From the NCBI GenBank assembly GCA_037954665.1, contig JBBMOL010000581.1, positions 78,633-142,632 on the forward strand: a stretch of 64,000 nt of DNA, given 5' to 3'. The notes beneath the pieces were generated by a model that was not told the origin of the DNA, made no database searches, and saw nothing but the letters and a program-made list of their open reading frames with translations. Of the stretch, positions 34,105 to 46,051 are shown piece by piece. The stretch comes from Laguncularia racemosa (Eukaryota > Streptophyta > Magnoliopsida > Myrtales > Combretaceae). Numbering within the stretch: the first letter of the stretch is position 1; every line of letters begins with the position of its first letter. Both the position numbers and the translations under genes were made by a program.

Positions 34105-35184
34105 TGATAGGAATTAAAATCCATCAAAATCGATCATTAGGGCAGGAGTCAATGGAATTCAAATCTTGGCAATGAGGGCCCATTTTGAGGAAATCGAACT
34201 CGAAATTATTTATAAATTAACCACTTTTCTACTATTTTTGTATTGTGTTTTCTAACAGGTACACTTATTTAGCTTCATAGAGCGATGGACAAACTCACTA
34301 AGACTCAGCTTGTGGGTTATCCATGGACCGACCTAAAAAAACCGAAAATGAGCTAAATCGACAACTTCCATTGCAGAGTTAGTTTATTGAAGATTATTTT
34401 TGTATTTGTAATTTATTTTTGAACTATTTATTTTGTAAGCTTTGTGGGACATTTTATTTTGGTTATAATTGTCTTTCAGGACCGGCCACCCTAAAAGTGG
34501 CATAGTTGTAATTTTGTGAACTTTTTAACCCTAAAGGGAGCAAGTATAAATACTTGCTTATGTAGGGTTTTAGGGGTTTTTTCGAACATTTGACAAAATA
34601 CCCTTTTTGTTTTCCATAAGAATCATCCTTGCAAGCAAACCATCTCTTACCAATTTCATCCTTGAAATTGTGGCAAGAATTGACTTGAAATCGATTGTGA
34701 GTAATATCAGTCATTTCTTGTTGCTACAAATTGTACTTAGTGAGTCATATCTAGGTGCTATTTGTTGTTTTCATTTGGTTCACATGAATTTAGGGTTCTA
34801 TTTTCATATTTGGAATTATTTTCAATTTGAATTTGAATCTTAGTTCTTTTTTTATTATTCATCATTGAAATCTAGCAATTGAATGTTCCATTTATCATTT
34901 TTATTTCCATCTTCGTAAATTAAAACTAATTTGTGAAGGAGTTAATCAAACCAAGTGTTATTGATTGTTAGTATATTCATGCCTATTGTGGAGTTAATTT
35001 CATTGGATTATGTTATATGGTTGAATCATTTTAAGCATATCTCCATTTGGTATCTCATCTTGCTCGGTTTTTAACATCCATATTTCATAAGGAATTAGGG
35101 GTTTATCCTTTTTGTCTGACGTGGGTGTTGATTGGAATTCATCCTTTGTTATTTGATTATGCTTAGTTGATTTTAGGCACATCA
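34105..35184 (+). repeat. Central LTR of the tandem array
   Basis: 1080 bp, TGATAGGAATT to TTTTAGGCACATCA. Near-identical to 37816-38891 and the reverse of the LTRs at 40067 and 45197. It includes a putative TATA region ('gtataaatacttgctta', about 34545). Confidence 0.9.
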
Positions 35185-35186
35185 TA

Positions 35187-35202
35187 ATTTGGTATCAGGG
35201 CA
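35187..35202 (+). other. Primer-binding site of the tandem array
   Basis: 'tttggtatcagggc' just inside the LTR, one mismatch from the initiator tRNA-Met complement TGGTATCAGAGC. It matches the primer site of the related element at 45180-45191. Confidence 0.85.
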
Positions 35203-36790
35203 TAGGTTAAGAGAAGGGAATTTTTGTGATCCTCATTATCAATTAGAGTTCCTCACTTTGATCCAAAATTGTGTGTGTTGAGGATTAAATTGCGTGAATG
35301 TGTTGTTGAGGAGTTGTAATTGTTGTATGTTGAAGTAAAATTTGAGATCTTATTGTAGCTCCTTGTTGTTGAGAATTTCCATGAAGGGAGGGAGTAGAAG
35401 TACATTTTCTTGATTCAAAATTCAGAACTTAAAAATTACCTCATTTGTGAAGAAAGTGGAAGTGTATTCTTTGCTTATGTGTTTTCGAAAATAGGGAGTA
35501 TTCTTGTGCATTTTCAGAATTGAATCATGTGGAGTATATGGAAGCTATTTGATTTTCAAAACACACATTAAGTAGTAGAAGTTATTGTGTGTTCATTTGA
35601 ATTTGAAAGTTACTTCTTACCATTTGTGGAAAGGTTGCAATAAGTGAAACCATTTGAATTTGAATTGAGCTACCTTTGTAAAGTTGTAGTTTGAAATTGT
35701 GTTTGAAGTGGAGGAGTGCAACGTGTGGAAGTGTGTATGTGTGTGTGTGCTGCACCATGAGTGAGGGGAGTGTGTGTGTGGCATTGTGTTTGTGTGTTAA
35801 GTGAAGGGTATGTGTGCATGGTGCTATGTGTATATGTTGATTGAAGGAATTGCAACGTGGTGTCCTTAAGCTTGGCATGAGGAAGAGTAGTGTTTCTTTG
35901 TGATCATTTGTGATCACTTGGAAAAAGTGGAAAATTTGAAAACAAAGAAGAGCAAAAGGAGAGTTGATGATTTCGGAATTGTAGTTTGAATTTTGAAAGC
36001 AAAGGAGAGTGAATGGAGTGTTGATGATTTCAGAATTGTGGTTATCTTTTACCATTTCTAGATTTGAAGGGTGTGGAGAAAAGGAAATTATTTCAAATTC
36101 AAACACCATTTTTTAAGTTGAAAGAATTTATTGTGTGATAGTTGAGTAAATGACTATGTGAATTTGAATTTGCATCTTACTATTTGTAGAAGAGATTGCA
36201 TTTAAAGTGGAATTTGAATTTGTTGCTACATTGTTTGTGAGTGGCGGTGTGAAGTATGTTGTTGTGAGTGGCCAATTGGAGTTATATTGTGAAGGAGTGT
36301 CGCAACGTGAAGTGTGAGTGTGTTAAGGTGAAAGCGCTGTACGTAAAGTAAGTTGTGGTGAAGATAGTGCACCATAAGTGAATTGTTGATTGAGTGTGTA
36401 TATATGGTGGAATGAAAGTGTAAGTAAAGGAATTTCCACTTGTGAATTTGTGCATTTCTATGTTATGCAAGGTGCTGCACATTGTGGATATTTATAGTGT
36501 AAAACCGTGGCAAGAAAAGGAAGGTTTGAGTAGTAGAATTTGAATTCAAAAACAAACATTGAAGTGTGAAAGTAATTGAAACTTATTACTTAAACACTTG
36601 TTGGTTGAATTTAATTTCTTAACCACTTGAAAGTATTTATTTGTGCTTCAATTATTTTATTTGACATTACTTGAAGTGACAATAAGTATTTCTTGTATTA
36701 GTTGTGTGTGTACCGCTGGTGTGTGAGGGTATGTTGTTGTGGTGCATGTAGTAAAGTGTGTGGTTAACTTGTTGAAGTTAGTTAGCAACC
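35203..36790 (+). other. Noncoding leader of the pol-less element
   Basis: About 1.6 kb where gag should lie, but no gag frame is found in any phase. It is rich in repeated 'gaatttgaatttg' words and in GT runs (35730-35820). Minus-strand frames at 35582-36109 and 36282-36482 are only complements of the GT-rich DNA (His/Thr-rich) and are not genes. Confidence 0.6.
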
Positions 36791-37229
36791 ATGACAAATG
36801 ATGTATATACTTCTATTGATTTAGTACATCAAGTATTGACTTCTTCTCCAACCATTGATGATGGACAAAGAGAAAATTTGTTCCATACTTCTTATAAGGT
36901 ACAAGGAAACTTGTGCGTAATTATTGTTAAAGGTGGTAGTTGTACTAATGTTGTAGCTGCATCATTAGTATCGAAGTTGAAACTTGTAACTACCCCGTAT
37001 CCTAAACCCTATACATTACATTGGTTGAATGATCAGGATAGTCTTTGTGTGACCCAAAGGGCTAGGGTACCCTTCAATGTAAGGGATAAATATTATGATG
37101 AAATCGAGTGTGATATTCTACCTATGTGTGCATCGTTTATATTGCTTGGCAGGCCTTAGTTATATGATAGAAGGGTCTTACATGATGACTTTACGAATAC
37201 ATATGTATTCTAGAAGGAGGGAAAACATA
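36791..37229 (+). pseudogene. Retropepsin-like frame, downstream copy
   Basis: 122 codons from ATG 36791 (MTNDVYTSIDLVHQV...), ending LLGRP then TAG at 37157-37159. Same motifs as the copy at 33113: QRENLFHTS, GGSCTNVVAASLVSKLKL, HWLNDQDSLCVTQRA. The catalytic Asp is replaced by Lys (codon 36929-36931). The start codon seems natural for the family because the related pol-bearing element also has an ATG at the corresponding place, with no gag before it. Confidence 0.88.
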
Positions 37230-37685
37230 TTATTTTAAATCTGATGTCGCCTTCAGAGTTCCAAAAGGTTCAGCAATAGATTCGTAAACCATTAGAGATT
37301 CTTGAGAATCACAACCACATGAACCAACCTTCAAAGGGCTACATTGTGCAGAAGTAGACATGCTAACCTTTAAAGGTACTAGAGGCTCATGCGTAGTTGA
37401 GTAAACCATTAGAGCATTCTGAGGGTCAGAGTCATATGAGCCTATCATCAAAGAGCCAGACTATTTAGAGACAGTTGTGTTCACCTTCAAAGGTTTCAGA
37501 GGGTAATGAGCAATTGGGCTAACCATTAGAGGATTATGAGGATCAGTGCCATATAGAAGAGTTTGAAAAGGAGAAAACAATTTCAATGGAACGAGTTGAG
37601 ACAGGAGAGACCATAGTGGAAAATGGGTCATTATTTGTGTTGCAGATGAGATACATCCTAGAAATGGAGGAGAGAAAACAATCAA
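37230..37685 (-). other. Antisense frame between protease and 3' LTR, downstream copy
   Basis: 152 codons on the minus strand with one TAG near 37458. It opens MIVFSPPFLGCISSATQIM and shows the same three repeats (YGTDPHNPLMVSPIAHYPLK, YDSDPQNALMVYSTTHEPLV, CGCDSQESLMVYESIAEPFG). The length equals the upstream copy with no net indel, and the stops are at different sites, so the parent frame was probably open. No known domain recognised. Confidence 0.45.
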
Positions 37686-37815
37686 CCCCAGTAGTATTTT
37701 AGATATTGGGATTTTGCAGTGATACTTCTTTAAGTGGCTTGTTAGGAGGAAATAGAGTTTTTACTGCATTTGATTTATCAAATTTGAGGAAAAATCTTTT
37801 TGAGGTCCTAGGAGA

Positions 37816-38891
37816 TGATAGGAATCAAAACCGTCAAGACTTATCATTAGAGCAAGAGCCAAACGAATTCAAATCTTGGCGTTGAGGGCCTATTTTAAGT
37901 AAATCTACCCTGGAATTATTTATAAATTAATCTCTTTTATACTATTCTTGTATTGTGTTTTCCAATAGGCACACTTATTTGGCTTCACAGGGCGATGGAC
38001 AAACTCTCTAAGACTCAGCTTGTAAGTTATCCATCGACCAACCTAAAAAAACCGAAGATGAGCTGAACAGACAACTTCCATTGTAAAGCTAGTTTATTGA
38101 AGATTATTTTTGTATTTGTAATTTATTTTTGAACTATTTATTTTGTAAGCTTTGTGGGACATTTTATTTTGGTTGTAATTGTCTTTTAGGACCAGCCACC
38201 CTAAAAGTAGCATAGTTGTAATTTTGTAAACTTTTTAACACTAAAGGGAGCATGTATAAATACTTGATTAAGTAGGGTTTTAGGGGGCTTTTTGAACATT
38301 TGACAAAATACCCTTTTTTTGCCGTAAGGATCATCCTTGCAAGCAAACCATCTCTTATCAATTTCATCCTTAAAATTGTAGTGAGAACCGACTTGAAATT
38401 GATTGTAAGTAATATCAATCATTTCTTGTTGCTATAAATTATACTTAGTGAGTCATATCTAGGTGCTATTTGTTGTTTCCTTTTGGATCACGTGAATTTA
38501 GGGTTCTATTTTTAGATTTGGAATTATTTTCAATTTGAATTGAATCTTAGTTCATTTCCTATTATTCATCATTGAAATCTAGCAATTGAATGTTCCATTT
38601 ATCCTTTTGATTTTCATCTTCATAAATTAAGACTAATTTGTGAAGGAGTTGAGCAAACTAAGTGTTATTGATTGTTAGTATATTCACGCCTATTGTGGAG
38701 TTAATTTCATTGGATTATGTTATATGCTTGAATCATTTTAAGCATATCTCCATTTGGTATCACATCTTGCTCAATTTTTAACATCTAGATTTTATAAAGA
38801 ATTAGGTGTTTATCTTTCTTGTTTAATGTGGGTGTTGATTGGAATTCATCCTTTGTTATTTGATTTTGCTTAGTTGATTTTAGGCACATCA
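37816..38891 (+). repeat. 3' LTR of the tandem array
   Basis: 1076 bp, TGATAGGAATC to TTTTAGGCACATCA, near-identical to the central LTR. Flanked on the right by LTR-A sequence. Confidence 0.9.
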
Positions 38892-38899
38892 CAAGGGCT

Positions 38900-39240
38900 C
38901 ATGAAGAATAGTGTGGTACATAATCAAGTACATCCCCGTATACTTGCCCCTGCAAAAACATACATTGTGGACAAAAAAGTACATGGATGAATGACATGCC
39001 CATGTAGTTGGGTGTGTAGAAATATGGATATCCACAAAAAGATACATGGCCATCTACATGACTGTGTATCTGAGCATGCCAAAATATCAACTTACATAGA
39101 AAGATATACAGCTAACTACATTACCATGTACTTAGGCATGCCAAAAATGCAAAACACATAGAAAGATATATGGCCACTAATAAGACCATATACTGAATTG
39201 TGCTAAGGTACACAGCCTTAAGCACAACCGTGTACTTAAA
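38900..39240. repeat. Palindrome cluster inside LTR-A
   Basis: About five units of 60-65 bp, built on 'gtacatggn...ncatgtac'-type inverted words separated by 'gcatgccaaaaat'. Same style as 63764-63960, although that array lies in a different element. Confidence 0.6.
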
Positions 39241-40066
39241 GATACTTTGTTTCTTAATTTAATTTCTATCTAGATGAGTTCAAATGTAACCTAAAAACTT
39301 AGAATAACCTTAGGAATTCCAATAGAGTAGAAGAAGTAATATAATAAAAGTTAAGTGAATAGAAGTAAGAAATTAGATCATTCCTAAACTAGTACTAAGG
39401 ATATACTCTTGATATTTTACAGATTTCAGTCTAGTCGATAGTCAAGGATAAGTTACACCTAAGACTATGATTCCAAGTCCATGTAACTTTGGTTGTTTCT
39501 TATGATTGTTAAGATAGTAATAAGCTAGATTAAGTTGTAATGGACTAGATTAAATTGGTTTAAGTTATTTGTTGTATGTACTTAGCTTAGCCTAGGGCCC
39601 CATAGTGGCAAATCTCTAAAGGGCATCCCAATGGTCCTTGTGCAACGCTATTCTTAGTGAATTTATACTTGGAAATTATCTAGATTGGTTTAAGGTTTAA
39701 GGACTCATGAGTGTTGGGGCTCATAGTGGTAGTTCCCAACACTGTATTATGTATTAAGTATGGTTAAGGTTTAAGGACTTATATGGGTATTAAGGCTTAT
39801 AATGGCAGTTCCTAATACTATATTAAGTATAAAGTATTTTTATATGTATTTGATGGGATCATCAGTACCTCATTGATGTTTTGTGGACATTAAAAAAAAA
39901 CATATATTTGTTGTTTGATTTTTAAGATCTGCATATATGTATGAGATTTAAGTTCATGCTTATTCATGTGTATGTGTTTGCTAGTTATACAAACTAGGCA
40001 TTAGCTCATCCCTCGAGTTATAAAGGGAAATGTTACTCATGAAGAGGGTTTAGGATTGAATGTATA

Positions 40067-41083
40067 TGATGTGCTCAAAATCAAGTTCAAGCACAATCAA
40101 ATGACTCAAGAAAACAACTCACAATTTAATCACAAAACCGATCCAATGTGGATGACAAATCACGTGAAACCCTTTGAGATTTGATGGAAAAATGAAGATC
40201 AAATGATGTAATTGCAATCCCTATTTGTAATGTTCACCAAATAAAAATAAAGAGAGATTAGATCCATGTGAAATCTAATCAAAATTGAAGCATCAAAAAC
40301 TGTGATTTCTACCCTTCCTTCAATTCCAATGTATAGCAACACTAAATGATATATATAATTCAAGTACTAAGAGAATAATCAATCTTAACAAGAAAATTGT
40401 TCATGAATTACACTCACAATGATTCCAAGAAAGATTCAAATCCACCCTAGATATGACTCACTAGAGAAGAAATGAAAAACAACAAAGATAAAATCAATAT
40501 AACTCACAATTCCCCTTTGTCACACTCGCCACAATTCCAATTCTTGGGTTGAAATTGATAAGAGATTTTTTGAACTAGGATAAACCCTAATTCCTCACGT
40601 GAAGTTTTGATGTCTAATCTGCAAAATATGGCCTCCCCAAAACCTATTCTAAGCAAGTATTTATACTCGTTACTCCTAGGGTTAGAAAATGGTCAAAATT
40701 ACAAGTTTGCCACTTTTAAGGTGGCAAGTCTTAAATGAAAATTACAAGGAAATGAAAGTGTCCCAAAACCAAATGCAACAAAAAATAGATCATAAAAGAA
40801 GAAATATATAAAAGAAATGGTCCTTCATGATACCAGTCTTCAAGAAGCTTTTGAATTAGGTTCCGTTGACAACCCTGATTCGCTCAGTAATATAGGTGTT
40901 TTTGTATCCTGTAGCACTGATAAGTGAACCTGCTAAAATGCATCAAAATTATAATGCAAAGATATAGGAAGTAGGTTAGTTTTCTCAAGACTAGGTTTCT
41001 CTAGCAAAACCCTCAAAGCTAGATTATGGAGACCCTTAGCTCAGGCCTTAGTGATAGGTCCTAGAGGAGTCTGATTCCTATCA
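40067..41083 (-). repeat. 3' LTR of the 40067-46051 element
   Basis: 1017 bp, TGATGTGCTCAAAATCAAG to GATTCCTATCA. The minus-strand start (TGATAGGAATC) follows the polypurine tract 'gcccgaggaga'. It keeps the central portion that is rearranged in the other LTR. Confidence 0.92.
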
Positions 41084-44000
41084 TCTCCTCGGGCTTCTGG
41101 AAGATTTGCCCTTAAATCTGATGGATCTTCATGCATGTCATCTACTAAGTATGGTGAGAGATCTAAGACATTAAAAGTTGCTGATACTCCATACTCTCCT
41201 GGTAACTCTATGCGATAGGCATTGTCGTTGATGCGCTTTAAGACCCTGAATGGTCCGTCTGATATAGGAGATAGCTTCTATGACTTTTTATGTGGAAACC
41301 TGTCTCTGCTAAGATTAATCCAGACTAAGTCACCTGGATTATAGAGATAAATTTTCTTGTGTCTGTTTCCTTGGATCCTCTACTATTCCTAGGTCTTCTG
41401 AAGGTGTTTAGTTGTCCGATCATGGATGTGCTAAATTTGTCGGGCTCGGTCAACTCCACTAAGACTTTCTTCCTTTGTCGCAGGTCCAGCTATAAAATCC
41501 AATGGAATGGAAGGATTATAGCCATAAACAACTTCAAAGGGTGACTTAGTGGTTGAACAATGAGTAAACCTATTGTAAGCGAACTCAACAATAGGAAGAC
41601 ACAAGTCCTAATCAGTAAGATTCTTGCCAACTGTTGCTTTGAGTAGATTCCAAGCATGCGGTTGACAACCTCTGTTTGTCCATCTGTCTAGGATGGCAAG
41701 AGGTACAGTACATCAGTTTAGTACCCAGTCTTCTCCATAGTGTTTTCCAAAAGAAACTAAGGAACTTAGTATCTCTGTCTGACACTATGCTGTGTGGAAC
41801 TCCATATAATTTGACAATTTCCTGCACAAAAAGGTTAGCAATAAAAAGAGCATCGTCTGTTTTGTGACATGGCACAAAGTGTGACATTTTTCTTAATCGA
41901 TCAACAACCACCATAATAGAGTCTTTCCCCCTTTGTGTTCTAGGTAGTCCCAACACAAAATCCATACTGATATTAATCAACGGTTTAGATGGTATAGTTA
42001 AAGACATATATTCACCCTGTGCACCTTTCCTCCCTTTGGCTCTCTTGCAAACACCACACCTTTCTAGTACCCTATGGACATCCTTTATCATACCCTTCCA
42101 ATAGAAATTCTCCCTCAATATGGCTAAAGTTCTCTTCTCACGAAAATGTCCTGACAAACCACCTACATGTGCTTCCCTCATCAATAATTCCCTTACAGAT
42201 CTAGATGGAATACATAGTTTTCCTGATTTATACAGAAAACCATCTATCACACAATATCCATCATACATCGCGCCTCCAAGACCCCTGTCCATAACAGTTT
42301 TGAATTCCTCATCACATACATATTGTTCTTTCAACAACTCAAAACCCAGCAATTTTGACTAAAGAGAAGTGATAAGTACATACCGTCATGATAAAGCGTC
42401 AGCAACAATATTCCGATTGCCCTTTTTATACTTTATCACATAAGTAAAACCCTCCAACAATTCTACCCACTTAGCTTAGTGCTTAGACAAATGATGTTGT
42501 CCCTTGAAATGTTTCAAAGATTCATGATCGGTATAAATAATAAACTCCTTTGGGAGGAGATAATGCTGCCATGTCATGAGAGCCCTTACTAAGGAATAAA
42601 ATTCCTTATCATATATAGAATAGTTCAAAGTTGCTCCACTCAACTTCTCACTAAAATATGCTATAGGTCTCTTCTCTTGCATTAATACAGCACCAATTCC
42701 AATCCTTGAAGCATCACATTCCAATTCAAAAACTTTGTCAAAATCAGGTAAGACCAGTAATGGAGCACAAGTGAGTTTTTCTTTTATCTCTTCAAAACTC
42801 CTCTAGGCCTTTTCACTCCAAATAAAAGGAACACTCTTCTTAGCCAATTCTGTGAGAGGACTGACAATACTACTGAAATTTTGGACAAAGCGTCTATAAA
42901 AGGATGCAAGCCCATGAAAACTTTTTACCTTAGTAATTGAAGTGGGTGTTGGCCATTCTTTGATCACCCTCACTTTCTCCTCATCCATCTTAACACCTGA
43001 ACCTGACGCAACAAAACCCAAAAATGTTACCTCAGTTTGGCAAAAGGAACACTTCTAAATTTTTGCAAATAGCTGTTGTGTCCTCAATACTGAAAATACT
43101 GCCCGAAGATGCTCCACATGTTGTTCTAGGTCTTTGCTGTAGATTAGAATATCATCAAAATAAACAACAACAAATTTTCCTAGAAATTCTTTCAATACAT
43201 GGTTCATTAACCTCATAAAAGTACTAGGAGCATTACTCAAACCAAAGGGCATAACCAACCATTCATACAGTCCATGACGTGTTTTAAAAGCGGTCTTCCA
43301 TTCATCCCCTTCCCTCATCCGAATCTAATGATATCTGCTTTTAAGATCCACTTTAGAGAAAATCTGTGAACCATGCAGCTCGTCCAACATATCATCAAGT
43401 CTAAGAATAGGATACATGTATTTAATGGTGATTTTTTTGATGGCTCTGCTATCGATACACATTCTCCAAGTTCCATCCTTCTTTGGAACAAGAAGGGCGG
43501 GAATAGCGCATGGGTTGAGACTCTCTCTAACAAATCCCTGTTCAACCAATTCATCTACTTGACATTTCAATTCCTTAGCCTCCTCAGGATTCATGTGATA
43601 TGCAGGTCGGTTTGGTAACACTGAACTAGGCATAAGATCAATAGCATGCTCTATCCTTCTCAAAGGTGGTAATCCTGTTGGCAAATCATCAGGAAAAATG
43701 TCAGTATACTCATTCAATACCTGAGAAACTGCTGGAGGTAGAGATTGTGGTTCCCGTAACCCTAATACATATCTCAACTGAAGCAAGTATGTTAGAGCCT
43801 CTTCTGTGATTAGCCTCTCCATCTCACCCTGTCCCATCAACAACACCTTTTTTCCCTTAGAATCATCATATGGAATCAAGGCCTTTTTAACCTCTAATGG
43901 TCGATTAATCTGTTACTGGACATTATGAACCTCTGAAGGTGACATAGGATTCAGAATAACTCGTTTGCCCTCCTTTTGGAACACATATGTATTCCTAAAG

Positions 44001-44400
44001 CCATCATGTAAGACCCTCTTGTCATATAACCAAGGTCTGCCAAGCAAAATATGGGATTCACACATAGGGAAGATATCACATTCAATTTCATCACAATACT
44101 TGTCCCATATACTGAAGGGTACCCTAGCTCTTTGGGTAACATACAGACTTCCTTGATCATTAAGCCAATGCAATTTATACGGTTTAAGATATGGAATAGT
44201 TGAAAGCTTTAACTTCGATACCAACGATGCAGCTACTACATTAGTACAACTACCACCATTTTTTATAAGGACACACAAATTTCCTTGTATCCTACAAAAA
44301 GTGTAGAACAAGTTTTCCCTTTGTTCTTCCTCCTTATTAGCAAATGTACTTAATGTTCATCGCAATACATTAGCATATTGAAGCATTTCACTAGACATTA
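41084..44400 (-). pseudogene. Gypsy pol: protease-like, reverse transcriptase, RNase H, integrase
   Basis: Minus-strand order. Protease-like: 44311-43913 (QGNLCVLI, GGSCTNVVAASLVSKLKL, CESHILLGRPWLYD), with Asn at the catalytic Asp position (44258-44260). Reverse transcriptase: 43879-42800, with FPDDLPTGLPPLRRIEHAID, ALLVPKKDGTWRMCIDSRAI, MPFGLSNAPSTFMRLMN and the active-site YFDDIL. RNase H: 42724-42420, with ECDASRIGIGAVLMQEKRPI and YTDHESLKHF. Integrase: 42352-41084, with the HHCC zinc region (HVGGLSGHFREKRT, CGVCKRAKG), the DRDTKF core motif and a C-terminal GDLVWINLSRDRFP block. About ten stops and a frameshift near 41690. The frame starts near 44400 with no gag before it. Confidence 0.92.
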
Positions 44401-45179
44401 TGGAATTCAAATTCAATCAACACGTGAACAATATTTCCCACTTCTTTCAAAATCACGGTGTAACAAATTTTCTAAGTTCCACAAGGCACTCCTTCACAAG
44501 CAACTCCCACGGCAACAACACAAGTGGCAACAATAACAATTACACTTCCACTTCCACGGCAACAATAATAAATGGCAACAACAACAAATACACTTCCACT
44601 TCCACGGCAAGGATAACAAGATATACTTCCACTTTCCACAATTTGATCCGCAACTTTCAAATAGGCAGCAATTCAAATTTGAATTTCAACCTCTTCACTA
44701 ATTGCGAGCCTTCCTCAATTGGCAAGAAATGGATTTCAAATTCAAATAACACTCATTAACTCCCACAACTTAATGGATGTGTTTAAATTCAAATAGATTC
44801 CTTACTACTCAACACAATGCAAATATGTAAAATACACTTCCCCAATTCAGAATTTGCACAATGGAATTACAACAACAAACTTCACAATCCCCATTACACA
44901 ACAAGCTAGTCACGGCAAGAAAAGGTAATTTTTCAAGTTCAAAAAAATGTTGAATTAACAACACTTCTACTCTTCTTCCCTTCCACGAAAATAATCAATC
45001 ACAAGAAGCTACAACAATCCTCCCAATCCAACTCCAACAAGTAGCAAATCAGAATTCCAATCAAGACAATTTTCACAACTCAAAACTACAACACACAATT
45101 TCGGTTCAAATATGAAGAACCCTAATTGAAGATGATGATCATGAAATCAATCAACAATTAATCCCTTCTCTCAACTTGT
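44401..45179 (-). other. Noncoding leader of the 40067-46051 element
   Basis: Sits where gag would be expected but contains no gag frame. It has a short repeated stretch 'cttccacttccacggcaa-aat' (44500-44635) and many 'caaattcaaat' words. The frames on both strands over this repeat are low complexity. Confidence 0.65.
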
Positions 45180-45191
45180 GCTCTGATACCA
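45180..45191 (-). other. Primer-binding site of the 40067-46051 element
   Basis: 'gctctgatacca' on the plus strand, a perfect complement-type match to initiator tRNA-Met (TGGTATCAGAGC), five bases inside the LTR edge at 45197. Confidence 0.93.
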
Positions 45192-45196
45192 AAAGA

Positions 45197-46051
45197 TGAT
45201 GTGCTCAAAACCAAGTTCAAGCATAATCAAATGACTCAAGAAAACAACTTACAATTCAATCACAAAACTGGTCCAATGTGGATGACAAATCACGTGAAAC
45301 CCTTTGAGATTTGATGGAAAAATGAAGATCAAATGATGTAATTGCAATCCCTATTTGTAATCTTCACCAAATAACAACAAAGAGAGATTAGATCCACGTG
45401 AAATCAGATCAAAATTGAAGCATCAAAAACCGTGATTTCCACCCTTCCTTCAATTCCAATGCACACCAACACTAAATGATATATACAATTCAAGTACTAA
45501 GAGAACAATCAATCTTAACAAGACAATTGTTCATGAATTACACTCACAATGATTCCAAGAAAGATTCAAATCCACCCTAGATATGACAAGTTTGCCACTT
45601 TTAAACCCTAGGGTGGATTTGAATCTTTTAAGGTTGCCAATTTTGACCATTTTCTACTCTTAAGGTTAGAAAATGGTCAAAATTACAAGTTTGCCACTTT
45701 TAAGGTGGCTAGTCCTAAATGAAAATTACAAGCAAATGAAAGTGTCCCAAAACCAAATACAACCAAAAATAGTTCATAAAAGAAGAAATATATAAAAGAA
45801 ATGGTCCTTCATGATGCCGGTCTTCAAGAAGCTTTTGAATTAGGTTTCGTTGACAACCTTGATTCGCTCAGTAGTATAGGTGTTTTTGCATCCTATAGGA
45901 CTGAAATGCATCAAAATTATAATGCCAAGATATAGGAAGTAGGTTAGTTTTCTCAAGATTAGGTGTCTCTAGCAAAACCCTCAAAGCTAGATTATGGAGA
46001 CCCTTAGCTCAGGCCCTAGTGATAGGTCTTAGAGGAGTTTGATTCCTATCA
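45197..46051 (-). repeat. 5' LTR of the 40067-46051 element, rearranged
   Basis: 855 bp. Both outer parts match 40067-41083, but about 250 bp in the middle is replaced by roughly 90 bp built of inverted copies of flanking LTR sequence (see findings). TG/CA ends and target duplication are intact. Confidence 0.92.

Larger units (their letters stand above)
32829..38891 (+). mobile_element. Truncated tandem array of a pol-less, gag-less gypsy element
   Basis: Order: truncated interior (32829-34104), LTR (34105-35184), full interior (35185-37815), LTR (37816-38891). The two interiors are near-identical over their shared part. The central LTR therefore ends one unit and begins the next, as unequal LTR recombination produces. 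The left LTR and leader have been lost. Each interior holds a protease-like frame but no gag, reverse transcriptase, RNase H or integrase. Movement would need proteins from a partner such as the family at 40067-46051. Confidence 0.85.
40067..46051 (-). mobile_element. Pol-bearing, gag-less gypsy element nested in LTR-A
   Basis: 5985 bp in minus orientation with exact target duplications 'gtata' at 40062-40066 and 46052-46056. LTRs are 40067-41083 and 45197-46051, with a perfect tRNA-Met primer site at 45180-45191 and a polypurine tract next to the 3' LTR. The interior encodes protease-like domain, reverse transcriptase, RNase H and integrase but no gag and no chromodomain. Fewer stops than the other elements here, so probably among the younger insertions. 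Confidence 0.93.

Noticed and set aside
35582..36482. His/Thr-rich minus-strand frames
   Set aside because: They are complements of GT-rich noncoding leader DNA and are not supported by composition or homologous copies.
41359..43618. Plus-strand frames of 60-81 codons
   Set aside because: They are opposite-strand shadows of the integrase and reverse transcriptase in the 40067-46051 element.
44400..44759. 119-codon plus-strand frame rich in Asn, Ser and Thr
   Set aside because: It reads antisense through the repeated leader of the minus-strand gypsy element and is low complexity.
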